The position numbers and the translations under genes are program-made. From Candidatus Gastranaerophilales bacterium (GTDB lineage: Bacteria > Cyanobacteriota > Vampirovibrionia > Gastranaerophilales > Gastranaerophilaceae), in contig CALUPY010000027.1 in NCBI GenBank assembly GCA_944322755.1, positions 1-34,206 on the forward strand: a DNA stretch of 34,206 nucleotides. Reading direction: 5' to 3'. Below, piece after piece: positions 7,652 to 14,763 of the stretch (positions are counted from its first letter, which is position 1; each line of letters begins with the position of its first letter). Below the pieces are notes generated by a model, which did not search any database, was not told the DNA's origin, and was given only the letters and a program-made list of their open reading frames with translations.

Positions 7652-8251
7652 ATGGATGAAAATAAAATACTGAGCTATATTCCGATGGTAATCGAACAGT
7701 CCTCTCGCGGAGAAAGAGCTTTTGATATATTTTCGAGGCTGCTCAGAGAAAGAATTATTTTCCTGGGCGAAGAAATTGATGATGAGATGGCAAATGTGAT
7801 AATTGCACAGCTGCTTCTGCTCGACTCGGAAAATCCGGAAAAAGATATTATGCTTTATATTAACAGCCCGGGTGGCGTAATAACTGCAGGACTCGCCATT
7901 TATGACACAATGCAGCATATCAGAGCCGATGTCAGCACTATATGCCTCGGTGAAGCCGCCAGTATGGGCGCATTTCTTCTCTCTTCCGGTGCAAAAGGTA
8001 AAAGGCTTTCACTGCCCAGCTCGAGAATCATGATTCACCAGCCACTGGGCGGTGCAAGAGGGCAGGCTACAGACATTGAAATTGAGGCAAAAGAAATCTT
8101 AAGAATGAAATCTATGTTGAATGAAATTCTTGCTTCTAACTGTTCACAGCCGCTCGACAAAATAAAAGAAGATACAGAAAGAGATTATTATATGTCTGCA
8201 CAGCAGGCTGTTGAATACGGCTTGATAGATAAAGTAATAAGCAGAGTGTAA
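7652..8251 (+). CDS. clpP: ATP-dependent Clp protease proteolytic subunit
   Basis: ClpP is the serine peptidase barrel that degrades proteins unfolded by ClpX/ClpA/ClpC in the cytoplasm. From the chosen ATG the protein is 199 residues, a standard length. The catalytic triad is Ser104 in GEAASMGAF, His129 in [10 protein letters not shown] and Asp178 in ERDYYMS. The oxyanion-loop motif [15 protein letters not shown] is at 71-85. The start is set by 'gaaagggag' upstream and by the promoter at 7586-7614. It is a single gene: clpX does not follow, and a terminator comes 37 bp after the stop. Confidence 0.97.
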   Translation: MDENKILSYIPMVIEQSSRGERAFDIFSRLLRERIIFLGEEIDDEMANVIIAQLLLLDSENPEKDIMLYINSPGGVITAGLAIYDTMQHIRADVSTICLGEAASMGAFLLSSGAKGKRLSLPSSRIMIHQPLGGARGQATDIEIEAKEILRMKSMLNEILASNCSQPLDKIKEDTERDYYMSAQQAVEYGLIDKVISRV

Positions 8252-8287
8252 ATGTAAAGATTTTGTTACATTTTAGTATATTTTATT

Positions 8288-8322
8288 AGGTAGTATTTAT
8301 TTAAAAACTGCCTATTTTTTTT
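8288..8322 (+). terminator. Rho-independent terminator after clpP
   Basis: AGGTAGT (8288-8294) pairs with ACTGCCT (8307-8313), seven pairs including one G-U, with an AT-rich loop, followed directly by ATTTTTTTT. Confidence 0.7.
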
Positions 8323-8519
8323 ATATATTATGCATAAAAAATATATAGTTTTTTTATTGAAGCTGTTTGAGATGTCGATGTATTCGCAGCAATAGCGTAC
8401 ATTAGAGGCATTTTTACAAAAAAAGCGGAAGAAGATGTTTTTTACAAGCAATTTATGAATGAAAAATGTTTTTATATAAATGTAAGGTTAAATAGTTTGG
8501 TTATGGTAGGAGACTAAAA
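8323..8519. other. Intergenic region with a possible decayed reading frame
   Basis: This 197-bp AT-rich stretch lies between the clpP terminator and the 181-aa gene. In one plus-strand frame, 8371-8517 is open for 48 residues (DVDVFAAIAYIRGIFTKKAE...), and a further five sensible residues lie before a TGA at 8368, but no start codon or binding site precedes it. It may be the tail of a decayed gene or chance. The end overlaps the ribosome binding site of the next gene. Confidence 0.3.
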
Positions 8520-9065
8520 GTGTACGCAATATTTACAATGCGAAAACTACAACTGACGCAGCGGATTAATCAGCTCCAGTACAGACAAATGCAGCTCTCC
8601 CAGAGATTGATGGATTTGGCTACGTACGCAGGCAACGTTGCTGACGGTATACTGACTCCGGAAGAGTTTATGAGCTCTCCTGCCAGTATATTCGGTGTTC
8701 AAACGAATTTTCTGAACAGCAGCATTCCGAAAGCTCTTTTCCAGGCCGGTACAGCAACACAAATGCATATAAACAATATTATGAATATGAACGCTATGTC
8801 CGGCGGTCAGTACGGCATGCTCGTTGACCCCAGCAATCCGAACTCAATATATGCAAATCAGTTCTTTATCTTTAATTCTTATTTCAAACAGGCTCTTGAA
8901 GCTGCAGGCAAAGCTGAAGCAGCCAAGATTAAAAAACTTGAAACAAATATACAGATGGAAAAACAACAGATTGAAACCCAACTGAAAGCAGCCGAAGCAG
9001 AACTCAAGTCTGTTGAAGAAGCAGAAACAAAAGGTATTGAGGCTTCAGCTCCTAAATTTGCTTAA
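8520..9065 (+). CDS. Coiled-coil hypothetical protein (181 aa)
   Basis: Unknown family, helix-rich throughout. Residues about 7-38 (MRKLQLTQRINQLQYRQMQL...) and 130-170 (KAEAAKIKKLETNIQMEKQQ...) are amphipathic coiled-coil segments, with a Met/Asn/Gly-rich middle (INNIMNMNAMSGGQYGMLVD). There is no signal peptide or membrane segment. The annotated start is a GTG with 'ggtaggaga' 8 bases upstream; an ATG six codons later gives MRKLQLTQ, and its spacing is less good. Both ends resemble those of the 126-aa protein at 1326-1706. It is monocistronic, with a strong terminator 75 bp downstream. It could be a structural or secretion-associated protein, but nothing in the sequence decides this. Confidence 0.82.
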   Translation: MYAIFTMRKLQLTQRINQLQYRQMQLSQRLMDLATYAGNVADGILTPEEFMSSPASIFGVQTNFLNSSIPKALFQAGTATQMHINNIMNMNAMSGGQYGMLVDPSNPNSIYANQFFIFNSYFKQALEAAGKAEAAKIKKLETNIQMEKQQIETQLKAAEAELKSVEEAETKGIEASAPKFA

Positions 9066-9138
9066 ACAAAATTAATAAATAATTTACATAATTCCTCGAT
9101 AATAATTCCTCGTTAGTGTGAAAGTGAGAATAAGTGAT

Positions 9139-9164
9139 ACCCCTATTTCAAAATAGGGGTTTTT
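9139..9164 (+). terminator. Strong rho-independent terminator
   Basis: ACCCCTATTT (9139-9148) and AAATAGGGGT (9151-9160) are perfectly complementary and are followed by TTTTC. It ends transcription of the 181-aa coiled-coil gene. Confidence 0.88.
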
Positions 9165-9176
9165 CTTTACAATTGC

Positions 9177-9203
9177 TTGCACTAATTTAAAAAAAGGTAT
9201 AAA
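9177..9203 (+). promoter_or_regulatory. Candidate promoter of the zinc-ribbon gene
   Basis: TTGCAC (9177-9182) and TATAAA (9198-9203) are 15 bp apart; an alternative -35, TTGCTT at 9173-9178, gives 19 bp. Either spacing is off the optimum, so this is tentative. It would leave a leader of roughly 90 bases before the ATG at 9301. Confidence 0.4.
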
Positions 9204-9300
9204 ATGTTCTAAAGTAAGTACTAAATCAATAGTAAGAATAAGAATTTTGCATTGGTGGCTATTTACGTATTAACAACATCAAAACAAGGAGAAACAAACA

Positions 9301-9579
9301 ATGTATCAAGATGAAACGCTCATCTGCGAAGACTGCGGAGCAGAATTTGTTTTTACGGCAGGGGAGCAGGAATTTTACGCGGAAAAGGGTTTGGTCAACA
9401 AACCAAAAAGATGCCCCGAATGCAGAAAGAATAGAAGACAGCACAACAGAAAAAAACTTTTTGATGTAAAATGTTCAAAATGCGGCTGTGATACAAAAGT
9501 TCCTTTTAAACCTACCCAGGGAAAAGAAGTCTATTGCAAAGAATGCTATCATGCAATGAAATCAGAAATTCAGGTCTAG
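9301..9579 (+). CDS. Zinc-ribbon protein, zf-trcl type (92 aa)
   Basis: A 92-residue protein with two zinc ribbons. The first is CEDC (9-12) with CPEC (38-41), spaced by the FVFTAGEQEFYAEKGLVNKP segment characteristic of the 'probable zinc-ribbon' family zf-trcl. The second is CSKCGC with CKEC near the C terminus. The linker is strongly basic (KNRRQHNRKK), which would suit nucleic-acid or ribosome contact. Such proteins are common in Cyanobacteria-related and Firmicute genomes, and their exact role is not known to me. The start has 'aaggag' eight bases upstream. It is transcribed alone, with a structured 3' region and terminator after it. Confidence 0.88.
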   Translation: MYQDETLICEDCGAEFVFTAGEQEFYAEKGLVNKPKRCPECRKNRRQHNRKKLFDVKCSKCGCDTKVPFKPTQGKEVYCKECYHAMKSEIQV

Positions 9580-9590
9580 TACCTGATATT

Positions 9591-9650
9591 ACCTAATAAT
9601 TTCTTATAACATATCAAACACATTAACATATCAAACTCGAATTATTAGGT
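9591..9650 (+). repeat. Inverted repeat with internal direct repeat in the 3' UTR
   Basis: ACCTAATAATT (9591-9601) and AATTATTAGGT (9640-9650) form an 11-bp perfect inverted repeat around a 38-nt loop. The loop contains a direct repeat, AACATATCAAAC at 9608-9619 and 9625-9636. It lies between the stop codon of the zinc-ribbon gene and its terminator, so it would be in the 3' UTR or a processed small RNA. Confidence 0.65.
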
Positions 9651-9655
9651 AAGAG

Positions 9656-9682
9656 GAAAGCGTCCTTTACGGGCGCTTTTTC
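9656..9682 (+). terminator. Rho-independent terminator of the zinc-ribbon gene
   Basis: AAGCGTCC (9658-9665) pairs with GGGCGCTT (9671-9678), eight pairs with one G-U, followed by a T-run. It adjoins the stop codon of the convergent 47-aa gene. Confidence 0.82.
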
Positions 9683-9826
9683 TTAAAATTTAATTAATGA
9701 TAATGATGCAACATTCTCTCTTTCATAGTTTACATTGGTTACACTTTGCATTGTTGTATAGAAAGTTATTATCAGCAGCAGCAAAGTTGCTATCAATGTG
9801 TAGTTTGCAATTCTTACTTCGTTCAT
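9683..9826 (-). CDS. Small single-pass membrane protein (47 aa)
   Basis: Found by hand. The frame from ATG 9826 encodes 47 residues, starting MNEVRIANYTLIATLLLLII. One hydrophobic helix of about 13-16 residues (LIATLLLLIITFY) is followed by a polar tail (QSVTNVNYERENVASLSLIK). A 'ggag' lies seven bases upstream of the ATG, in a gap otherwise without genes. It follows the 52-aa gene by 50 bp on the same strand. I know no matching family. Good ribosome binding site, convergent terminator right at its stop, and a clean membrane segment favour a real gene. Confidence 0.6.
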   Translation of the reverse strand: MNEVRIANYTLIATLLLLIITFYTTMQSVTNVNYERENVASLSLIKF

Positions 9827-9876
9827 ACATTCACTCCGTTTTCTCCAAGTCTAAATAGCCCTCTCTTTTTGCATTA

Positions 9877-10035
9877 TTAAGCCATAATGTTCAAAGAGTT
9901 GCCTGCTGCAAGCGAACCTGCTGTTTCTGCGCCCTGTCCGAAGAGCGGTTGCAATTCCTCGGGCTTTTTGTTATAGGCTAATGAACCCGCTGTCTCTGGT
10001 CTGAAACCGAATGCACCAATTGATTCAATGTTCAT
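9877..10035 (-). CDS. Small protein with duplicated ETAGSLA motif (52 aa)
   Basis: Found by hand. The frame encodes 52 residues starting MNIESIGAFGFRPETAGSLA and contains the heptapeptide ETAGSLA twice (residues 14-20 and 37-43). Each copy is preceded by a Gly/Phe-containing stretch (FGFRP and LFGQGA), so the protein looks like two diverged repeats. 'aaaggag' lies seven bases upstream of the ATG. No signal peptide or membrane helix is visible. The 47-aa membrane protein gene follows on the same strand. The upstream region carries the TATCTCGTA box shared with 1763-1789. Function unknown. Confidence 0.65.
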   Translation of the reverse strand: MNIESIGAFGFRPETAGSLAYNKKPEELQPLFGQGAETAGSLAAGNSLNIMA

Positions 10036-10110
10036 ACTTTACTCCTTTACTTATCACTCATCTTATTACTTACTTATTACTTACTTATTATTTACTCTTT
10101 ATATCTTTTG

Positions 10111-10137
10111 TATCTCGTACTTATATAAACGCATTTA
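10111..10137 (-). promoter_or_regulatory. Shared upstream motif (TATCTCGTA box), copy 2
   Basis: Matches 1763-1789 at 22 of 27 positions (TATCTCGTA, TATATAAA and ATTTA blocks identical). Similarity continues towards the genes as 'CTTATT...ACTCTTTAT'. It lies about 75-100 bp upstream of the 52-aa gene. Likely a promoter and start-site region of a common type; this is inferred from position and similarity only. Confidence 0.45.
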
Positions 10138-10287
10138 AAAATCTCTGATTTCAAACAGGGTTTTAAAATATTACAAAACTTAACAGAAACAGAAACATTT
10201 CTTAACAAAATTCTCTGAAACGCCCGTCATATCTGATAATTTTATATTAAAAGATACATGTAATCATTAAGAAAATATTAATTAATC

Positions 10288-10315
10288 TTGAGTAAACAGC
10301 TTGATAAACTATAAT
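10288..10315 (+). promoter_or_regulatory. Promoter of grpE-dnaJ
   Basis: TTGAGT (10288-10293) and a perfect TATAAT (10310-10315) are 16 bp apart, about 39 bp before the grpE ATG. It looks like an ordinary vegetative promoter rather than a heat-shock sigma-32 type. Confidence 0.65.
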
Positions 10316-10353
10316 ATATAGTATCAAAAATCAATAAAAAAAGGACGACTATT

Positions 10354-10947
10354 ATGAGGAACAATGATAATTCTTTAAATGAAGAAAAAGAAGGACTCGA
10401 AACTGTTGAAAACACGGATTCTTCAGCAAATAATCCGTTTTCTGACGAATGTATTTCAAAAGAGGAAGTTGACGAAATTACAGAAGAATGCGACAGTACT
10501 ATAGAAAAACTTCAGGCTGAAATTGAAAAACTGAACAACCAGTATCTGAGACTGGCTGCTGATTTTGACAATTACAGAAAAAGACAGATGCAGGAACGTG
10601 AAGCGCTTCTTAAATACGGCGCTGAAGATACACTCAAAAAACTTATCGAAACGCTGGACACAATAGACAGAGCGGTTGCATCTACGGAAAAGCTCGAAGA
10701 TGTAAATGCTGTAAAAGAGAGTTATAATATTGTTTTCAAACAGTTGTTTGACGCGTTGAAAAAAATAGGACTGGAAGTTATAGAAACAAAAGACACTACA
10801 TTTGACCCGAACTTGCACGAAGCAGTTATGCAGACACCGACATCAGAGTATCCGGAACATACCATAATTGCAGAACTGCAAAAAGGTTACAAACTCGGTG
10901 ACAGAGTTTTGAGACCGTCTCTGGTTAATGTGGCAGTCAGTGAATAG
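10354..10947 (+). CDS. grpE: Nucleotide exchange factor GrpE
   Basis: GrpE releases ADP from DnaK and resets the Hsp70 cycle in the cytoplasm. The 197-residue product has an acidic, disordered N terminus (1-45), a long coiled coil (about 45-105, [20 protein letters not shown], the usual family landmark) and a C-terminal beta domain with [16 protein letters not shown] (about 149-164) and [18 protein letters not shown] near the end. The start has 'aggacg' upstream. dnaJ follows after 8 bp; dnaK and hrcA, frequent partners, are not in the window. Confidence 0.96.
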   Translation: MRNNDNSLNEEKEGLETVENTDSSANNPFSDECISKEEVDEITEECDSTIEKLQAEIEKLNNQYLRLAADFDNYRKRQMQEREALLKYGAEDTLKKLIETLDTIDRAVASTEKLEDVNAVKESYNIVFKQLFDALKKIGLEVIETKDTTFDPNLHEAVMQTPTSEYPEHTIIAELQKGYKLGDRVLRPSLVNVAVSE

Positions 10948-10955
10948 AGAGAAAA

Positions 10956-12080
10956 ATGGCAAACTATTACGAGATACTTGGGGTAGAGCAGAGTGCGACA
11001 CAGGAAGAAATCAAACGGGCTTTCAGAAGAAAAGCAAGAGAGCTTCATCCGGATGTGAACAAAGCACCTGATGCGGAAGAAAGATTTAAAGAGCTTGGAA
11101 AAGCTTACGAAACATTAATGGACGAGCAAAAACGCTCGCTCTATGACAGATATGGAGAAGACGGACTTAAGAATGCTGGATATGACAACGCAGGGCCGTT
11201 TGATTTCGGCTTCGGAAATCTTAATGATATTTTTGAAACCTTCTTTTCCGGTTTTGGCGGAGCATACGGCAGGCATGCCGATCCGAATGCGCCTGTCCGG
11301 GGACACGATTTAAGGCTTGATATTGAGCTTGATTTTGAGGAAGCTGTTTTTGGCATAGAAAAAGAAATAAAAATTGACCATCTTGAAACCTGTACTGAAT
11401 GCAGCGGAACAGGGGCAAAGCCGGGCTCAAAACCTGTTACCTGTCCGACCTGCCACGGCTCCGGCCAGGTTCAGCAGGTTACCCAAACAATACTGGGCAG
11501 TTTTACGCAGGTGACTGTTTGTCCGAAATGTCATGGAAGAGGGCAGGTCGTCGAATCTCCATGCGCAAAATGCAAGGGAGAAGGCCGAATTGAGACAGAA
11601 AAAGCCGTAAAGGTTAAAATACCTGCCGGCATAGATGACGGTTCAAAAATGCGTATAGCAAAAGAAGGCGATGCCGGCAAAAACGGCGGCTCGAGCGGAG
11701 ATTTGTATGTAGTATTGCATGTTCGTCCGCACAAAACATTTAAAAGAGACGGATTTAATATATATTCCGAGGAGTTTATTTCCTTCCCGCAGGCTGTACT
11801 GGGAGACACCATTACTGTTAATACCGTCCACGGCGAAAAACAGTTGAACATCCCGGCCGGTACGGAATTCGGCAAGCTTTTAACTTTAAAAGGTGCAGGA
11901 GTGCCTATTCTCGGTTCAAATGACAGGCATGGCGATCATATTGTCGTGATAAAATACAAAACTCCAAAATCTCTCAATGAAGAAGAGAAAAGGTTGTACA
12001 AAAGATTGTTCGAAATCTCGACTAATCGTAAATCAAATGATAATATAATTAGTAAGTTTAAAAATGCAATTCACAATTAA
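10956..12080 (+). CDS. dnaJ: Chaperone protein DnaJ
   Basis: DnaJ (type I Hsp40) delivers unfolded protein to DnaK and stimulates its ATPase. The 374 residues hold a J domain (1-70) with HPD at 31-33, a G/F-rich linker (75-105), and a zinc domain with four CxxCxGxG repeats beginning at Cys146, Cys163, Cys189 and Cys203. Two C-terminal substrate domains follow, ending in FKNAIHN. The gene is complete. It is eight bases downstream of grpE with 'agaga' before the ATG, so the two form an operon. Confidence 0.97.
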   Translation: MANYYEILGVEQSATQEEIKRAFRRKARELHPDVNKAPDAEERFKELGKAYETLMDEQKRSLYDRYGEDGLKNAGYDNAGPFDFGFGNLNDIFETFFSGFGGAYGRHADPNAPVRGHDLRLDIELDFEEAVFGIEKEIKIDHLETCTECSGTGAKPGSKPVTCPTCHGSGQVQQVTQTILGSFTQVTVCPKCHGRGQVVESPCAKCKGEGRIETEKAVKVKIPAGIDDGSKMRIAKEGDAGKNGGSSGDLYVVLHVRPHKTFKRDGFNIYSEEFISFPQAVLGDTITVNTVHGEKQLNIPAGTEFGKLLTLKGAGVPILGSNDRHGDHIVVIKYKTPKSLNEEEKRLYKRLFEISTNRKSNDNIISKFKNAIHN

Positions 12081-12150
12081 CAAAACGTGAAGAGCTGAAT
12101 GATTTATAATACAAACAGAACTGCGGATAAAGAGGATAGTCAGGATAAAT

Positions 12151-13584
12151 ATGAAACTGAAAAAGATATTAGCGTTTGCGCTGGTTTATTTACTCACAAC
12201 AGGGGCGTCGTTTGCAACAAAACTTCCGGAACCGGTTGAAAAATACATAAAAAAAGAAATTCCAAACACAAGAGTTCGTTTTGACGGTCTGATTACCACC
12301 CCGAACGGCACAAACTATATACCTGTCTTTCCAGCTGCCACAAACAGAGCAGCCACTGCAGTCGTGAAAGAAACATATCCCGCAGGCAAAAAGTTCTCAC
12401 AGTATCCTGAGGTAATTCTTTTTGACAACAATTTTGCACTTCTTAAACTGATAAAAAACAAACAGGGAAGGCTGACTGTTACGGCCTCAAAAAACATTCC
12501 TCCTGTCGTAAAAGCAGGGGTACTGCCGCAGGACTTGCTTGTTCCACCGGGTCTTATACTGCCGGATGATATGAAAATAGTGCTCGGAAACTTAAAGATT
12601 CCTCTTATAAGCTCTCCTGTGAACAATTTTTTCCAGCAGGATTCGAATGCAAAATTAAAACCTGTTTATAAAAAAATTACTCCGCTTCCTGCTTTAAAAA
12701 ACAAAACTCTTTTGATAACGACCTTAGAATCTCCTAATGTCAATGTCGTACCGACAGATTCTGCTGAACCGAAGTTTGTGCTGAAAGTTAACGGACTGCC
12801 CAGATTTGTCGAGCCTGTATCGAACGACAACTATATAATGGTCGCAGCGTCAGGCAAAACGTTTATTGATATTGCGGATATAAATCAGTCAGTCCTGGCT
12901 AAAAAAATCGACCTTTCTGCTGTGCCGTCTGAAATAGTTTTGACACCTGATAAAAATACCGCATATGTAGCTGCTGCTAATGAGGAAGCAATTTTTGTTA
13001 TCGATATTCATTCAATGTCTTTACTTGAAAAAATAAAAATTGCCGGATATCCGAAACATCTCTATCTTGACGCAAAATCTGGAATGCTGGGATATATAGA
13101 CAAAACCTCAGGTGATGTCTATACACTGACTACCTCAATGCCCTATATAAATAAAAGAATAGCAAAAGTCGGAAACGTTTCGAAACTCCTCGTCAGCGAC
13201 AATAAGGTATACCTCCTGTCCCGTACAGAAAGCAAACTTTCTGTCTATGACATAGAACTGCAGGAGATGATTTTTGATGTTGATACAGTCGTAAAACCGA
13301 TTGATATGATGCAGTTTAACAACAAACTATACATTCTCTCCGGTACTAACAAACTCCAGATTTTTAACATGGACGATTTTTTGATGGAAGCCACTATAAC
13401 CATTGCGGATAAAGGTTTTACTAAAGATATGATAAAAGTTCCGGACTCAAATCTAGTTCTGATTACTAATATTGCAGGCAATAATTATTATGTCTTCGAT
13501 GTTTCAAAAAACCAGGTTGTCCAGACAGTCCCGATTTCGCTGAATATTAATGAATTAAAAATAATGAATGTAAGTGTAAAATAA
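12151..13584 (+). CDS. Secreted beta-propeller (YncE-like) protein (477 aa)
   Basis: The protein begins with a Sec signal (MKLKKILAFALVYLLTTGAS, cleavage probably near FA-TKLP). Residues about 24-190 form a pre-domain with NTRVRFDGLITTPNGTNYIP, which I do not recognise. From about 190 there are repeated strands of the YVTN/YncE propeller type, for example LTPDKNTAYVAAANEEAIFVID and MNVSVK at the end, so I infer a seven-bladed propeller that sits in the periplasm or on the surface. Ligand unknown. The next gene starts within its stop codon (TAATG), so it is coupled to an O-methyltransferase, an odd partner for a secreted protein. 'agaggatagtcaggataaat' precedes the ATG. Confidence 0.75.
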   Translation: MKLKKILAFALVYLLTTGASFATKLPEPVEKYIKKEIPNTRVRFDGLITTPNGTNYIPVFPAATNRAATAVVKETYPAGKKFSQYPEVILFDNNFALLKLIKNKQGRLTVTASKNIPPVVKAGVLPQDLLVPPGLILPDDMKIVLGNLKIPLISSPVNNFFQQDSNAKLKPVYKKITPLPALKNKTLLITTLESPNVNVVPTDSAEPKFVLKVNGLPRFVEPVSNDNYIMVAASGKTFIDIADINQSVLAKKIDLSAVPSEIVLTPDKNTAYVAAANEEAIFVIDIHSMSLLEKIKIAGYPKHLYLDAKSGMLGYIDKTSGDVYTLTTSMPYINKRIAKVGNVSKLLVSDNKVYLLSRTESKLSVYDIELQEMIFDVDTVVKPIDMMQFNNKLYILSGTNKLQIFNMDDFLMEATITIADKGFTKDMIKVPDSNLVLITNIAGNNYYVFDVSKNQVVQTVPISLNINELKIMNVSVK

Positions 13585-14132
13585 TGGTTGAGCTTGAAGA
13601 AACATTTAAAGAATTGGAAAAAACACAGCACGAGTTCTGGAATGTCTCAAGACAGACCGCAGTATTCATGAGCATGCTGATAAAGATATCTGATGTAAAA
13701 TCAGCTCTGGAGATTGGAACCTCAAACGGATATTCTACTTTATGGATTGCCGAGGCGCTTACCCATACAGGAGGTCATTTGACAACAATAGAGTTCTGGG
13801 AAAAACGCCAGAAAATTGCTGTTGGAAATCTGACTAAGCATGGACTGATTGAAAAGGTAACACCGATTACGGGTTCTGCGCTCCAGATTCTTCCCAATCT
13901 GGATATAAATCCTGATTTTGTATTTATTGACGCAAATAAGGCAGAATATATAAAATATTTTGAAATTTTAAAGGATAAAATGAAAAAAGGCGCTATCTTA
14001 CTTGCAGACAATGTGCTTTCACATAAAGAAAAAGTTAAGCCGTTTGTGGACAATATTTCTGCTGACCCTGATTTTCAGTGCCAGATTCTGGATTTGCCTG
14101 CAGGCATGCTTATGGCATTGAAACTTGTTTAA
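13584..14132 (+). CDS. Class I SAM-dependent O-methyltransferase (182 aa)
   Basis: A small O-methyltransferase of the caffeoyl-CoA/catechol type (family 3), which moves methyl from S-adenosylmethionine to a hydroxyl. Visible motifs are the SAM-binding SALEIGTSNGYSTLWIAEAL (about 34-53), the acidic ITGSALQILPNL loop, the metal-region PDFVFIDANKAEYIKYFEI (about 111-129) and LLADNVLSH (about 139-147). At 182 residues it is shorter than the 210-220 usual for plant-like members, matching compact bacterial ones. No Shine-Dalgarno is obvious; the start overlaps the stop of the preceding gene, so translation is probably coupled. Substrate unknown. Confidence 0.88.
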   Translation: MVELEETFKELEKTQHEFWNVSRQTAVFMSMLIKISDVKSALEIGTSNGYSTLWIAEALTHTGGHLTTIEFWEKRQKIAVGNLTKHGLIEKVTPITGSALQILPNLDINPDFVFIDANKAEYIKYFEILKDKMKKGAILLADNVLSHKEKVKPFVDNISADPDFQCQILDLPAGMLMALKLV

Positions 14133-14142
14133 TCCTGCTGAA

Positions 14143-14170
14143 CAGTTTTTGCATACTTCCTGCAAAACTG
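14143..14170. repeat. Hairpin downstream of the methyltransferase gene
   Basis: CAGTTTTTGCA and TGCAAAACTG form a ten-pair stem with one bulged T around a 7-nt loop, starting 10 bp after the stop codon. There is no T-run on the plus strand, so it is a weak terminator at best or a 3'-end stabiliser. Confidence 0.4.
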
Positions 14171-14239
14171 CAGATTTCATTGGTTATACTTGCCTTTTGC
14201 ACGGTAAAAAATCCCCATTAGCTAATAAATGTTAATATA

Positions 14240-14268
14240 TTTACTAATCACTCTAAATATGCTATTCT
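14240..14268 (+). promoter_or_regulatory. Promoter of the ompH/skp-like gene
   Basis: TTTACT (14240-14245) and TATTCT (14263-14268) are exactly 17 bp apart, about 33 bp upstream of the ATG. Confidence 0.6.
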
Positions 14269-14301
14269 ATTCGAGACAACATAAGAAAGAGAGTATAAAA
14301 C

Positions 14302-14742
14302 ATGAAAAAAATTGTTCTTTTATTAACTATGATGCTTCTTGCAACACCGGCATTCGCTGCAGGAAAATACGCCTCCGTTGATGTTGACAAAATCCTTAAC
14401 GGCTACAGCAAAACACAGTCTTTGAATGCAAATTTCCAAAAACAAGAAGCTGATATCCGTGTTTATATGTTAGACGCACAGAAAAAAGTTGTTTCTGCAA
14501 AAACCGATGCGGAAAGAAAAACACTTGAAGATAAGTACGGCAAAGAACTCCAGACAAAAATGGAAGCTATCCAAAAAGCTAAACTCGAAGCTCTCAAAGG
14601 ACTCGAAGTTGATGTAAAAGCAGCTATCCAGTCAGTCGGAAAATCTGGAAACTATGACTTGATTATGCCCAGTACAGCAGCTTTCTACGGCGCTACTGAC
14701 ATTTCAGATCAGGTAATTAAAGTATTGAACTCTAAAAAATAA
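14302..14742 (+). CDS. OmpH/Skp family periplasmic chaperone (146 aa)
   Basis: Skp-like proteins hold unfolded outer-membrane proteins in the periplasm as trimers. The signal peptide MKKIVLLLTMMLLATPAFAA is followed by the family start KYASVDVDKILNGYSKTQSL. A long coiled-coil arm spans about residues 45-115 (RKTLEDKYGKELQTKMEAIQ), then a C-terminal strand (NYDLIMPSTAAFYGATDISD) closes the body domain. Length fits. It has its own promoter and 'aaagagag' before the ATG. gmhA follows by 21 bp, which puts two envelope genes together. bamA and lpxD, the usual neighbours in Proteobacteria, are absent. Confidence 0.9.
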   Translation: MKKIVLLLTMMLLATPAFAAGKYASVDVDKILNGYSKTQSLNANFQKQEADIRVYMLDAQKKVVSAKTDAERKTLEDKYGKELQTKMEAIQKAKLEALKGLEVDVKAAIQSVGKSGNYDLIMPSTAAFYGATDISDQVIKVLNSKK

Positions 14743-14763
14743 CAAGGGTTATCAGTAAATTAA

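Larger units (their letters stand above)
10036..10353. other. Divergent intergenic region, small-protein operon / grpE
   Basis: These 318 bp hold the leader of the minus-strand small operon, with tandem 'ttacttacttatta' words at about 10064-10093, the TATCTCGTA box at 10111-10137, and on the plus strand the grpE promoter. I looked for a CIRCE operator (TTAGCACTC-N9-GAGTGCTAA) and found none, so HrcA control of grpE is not supported here. The middle, 10140-10260, shows nothing I can name. Confidence 0.55.

Noticed and set aside
8266-8451. 61-aa open frame (-) rich in Phe/Asn/Lys/Tyr.
   Set aside because: Overlaps the clpP terminator, AT-driven, no ribosome binding site.
10140-10353. CIRCE/HrcA operator before grpE.
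   Set aside because: No TTAGCACTC / GAGTGCTAA inverted repeat found.
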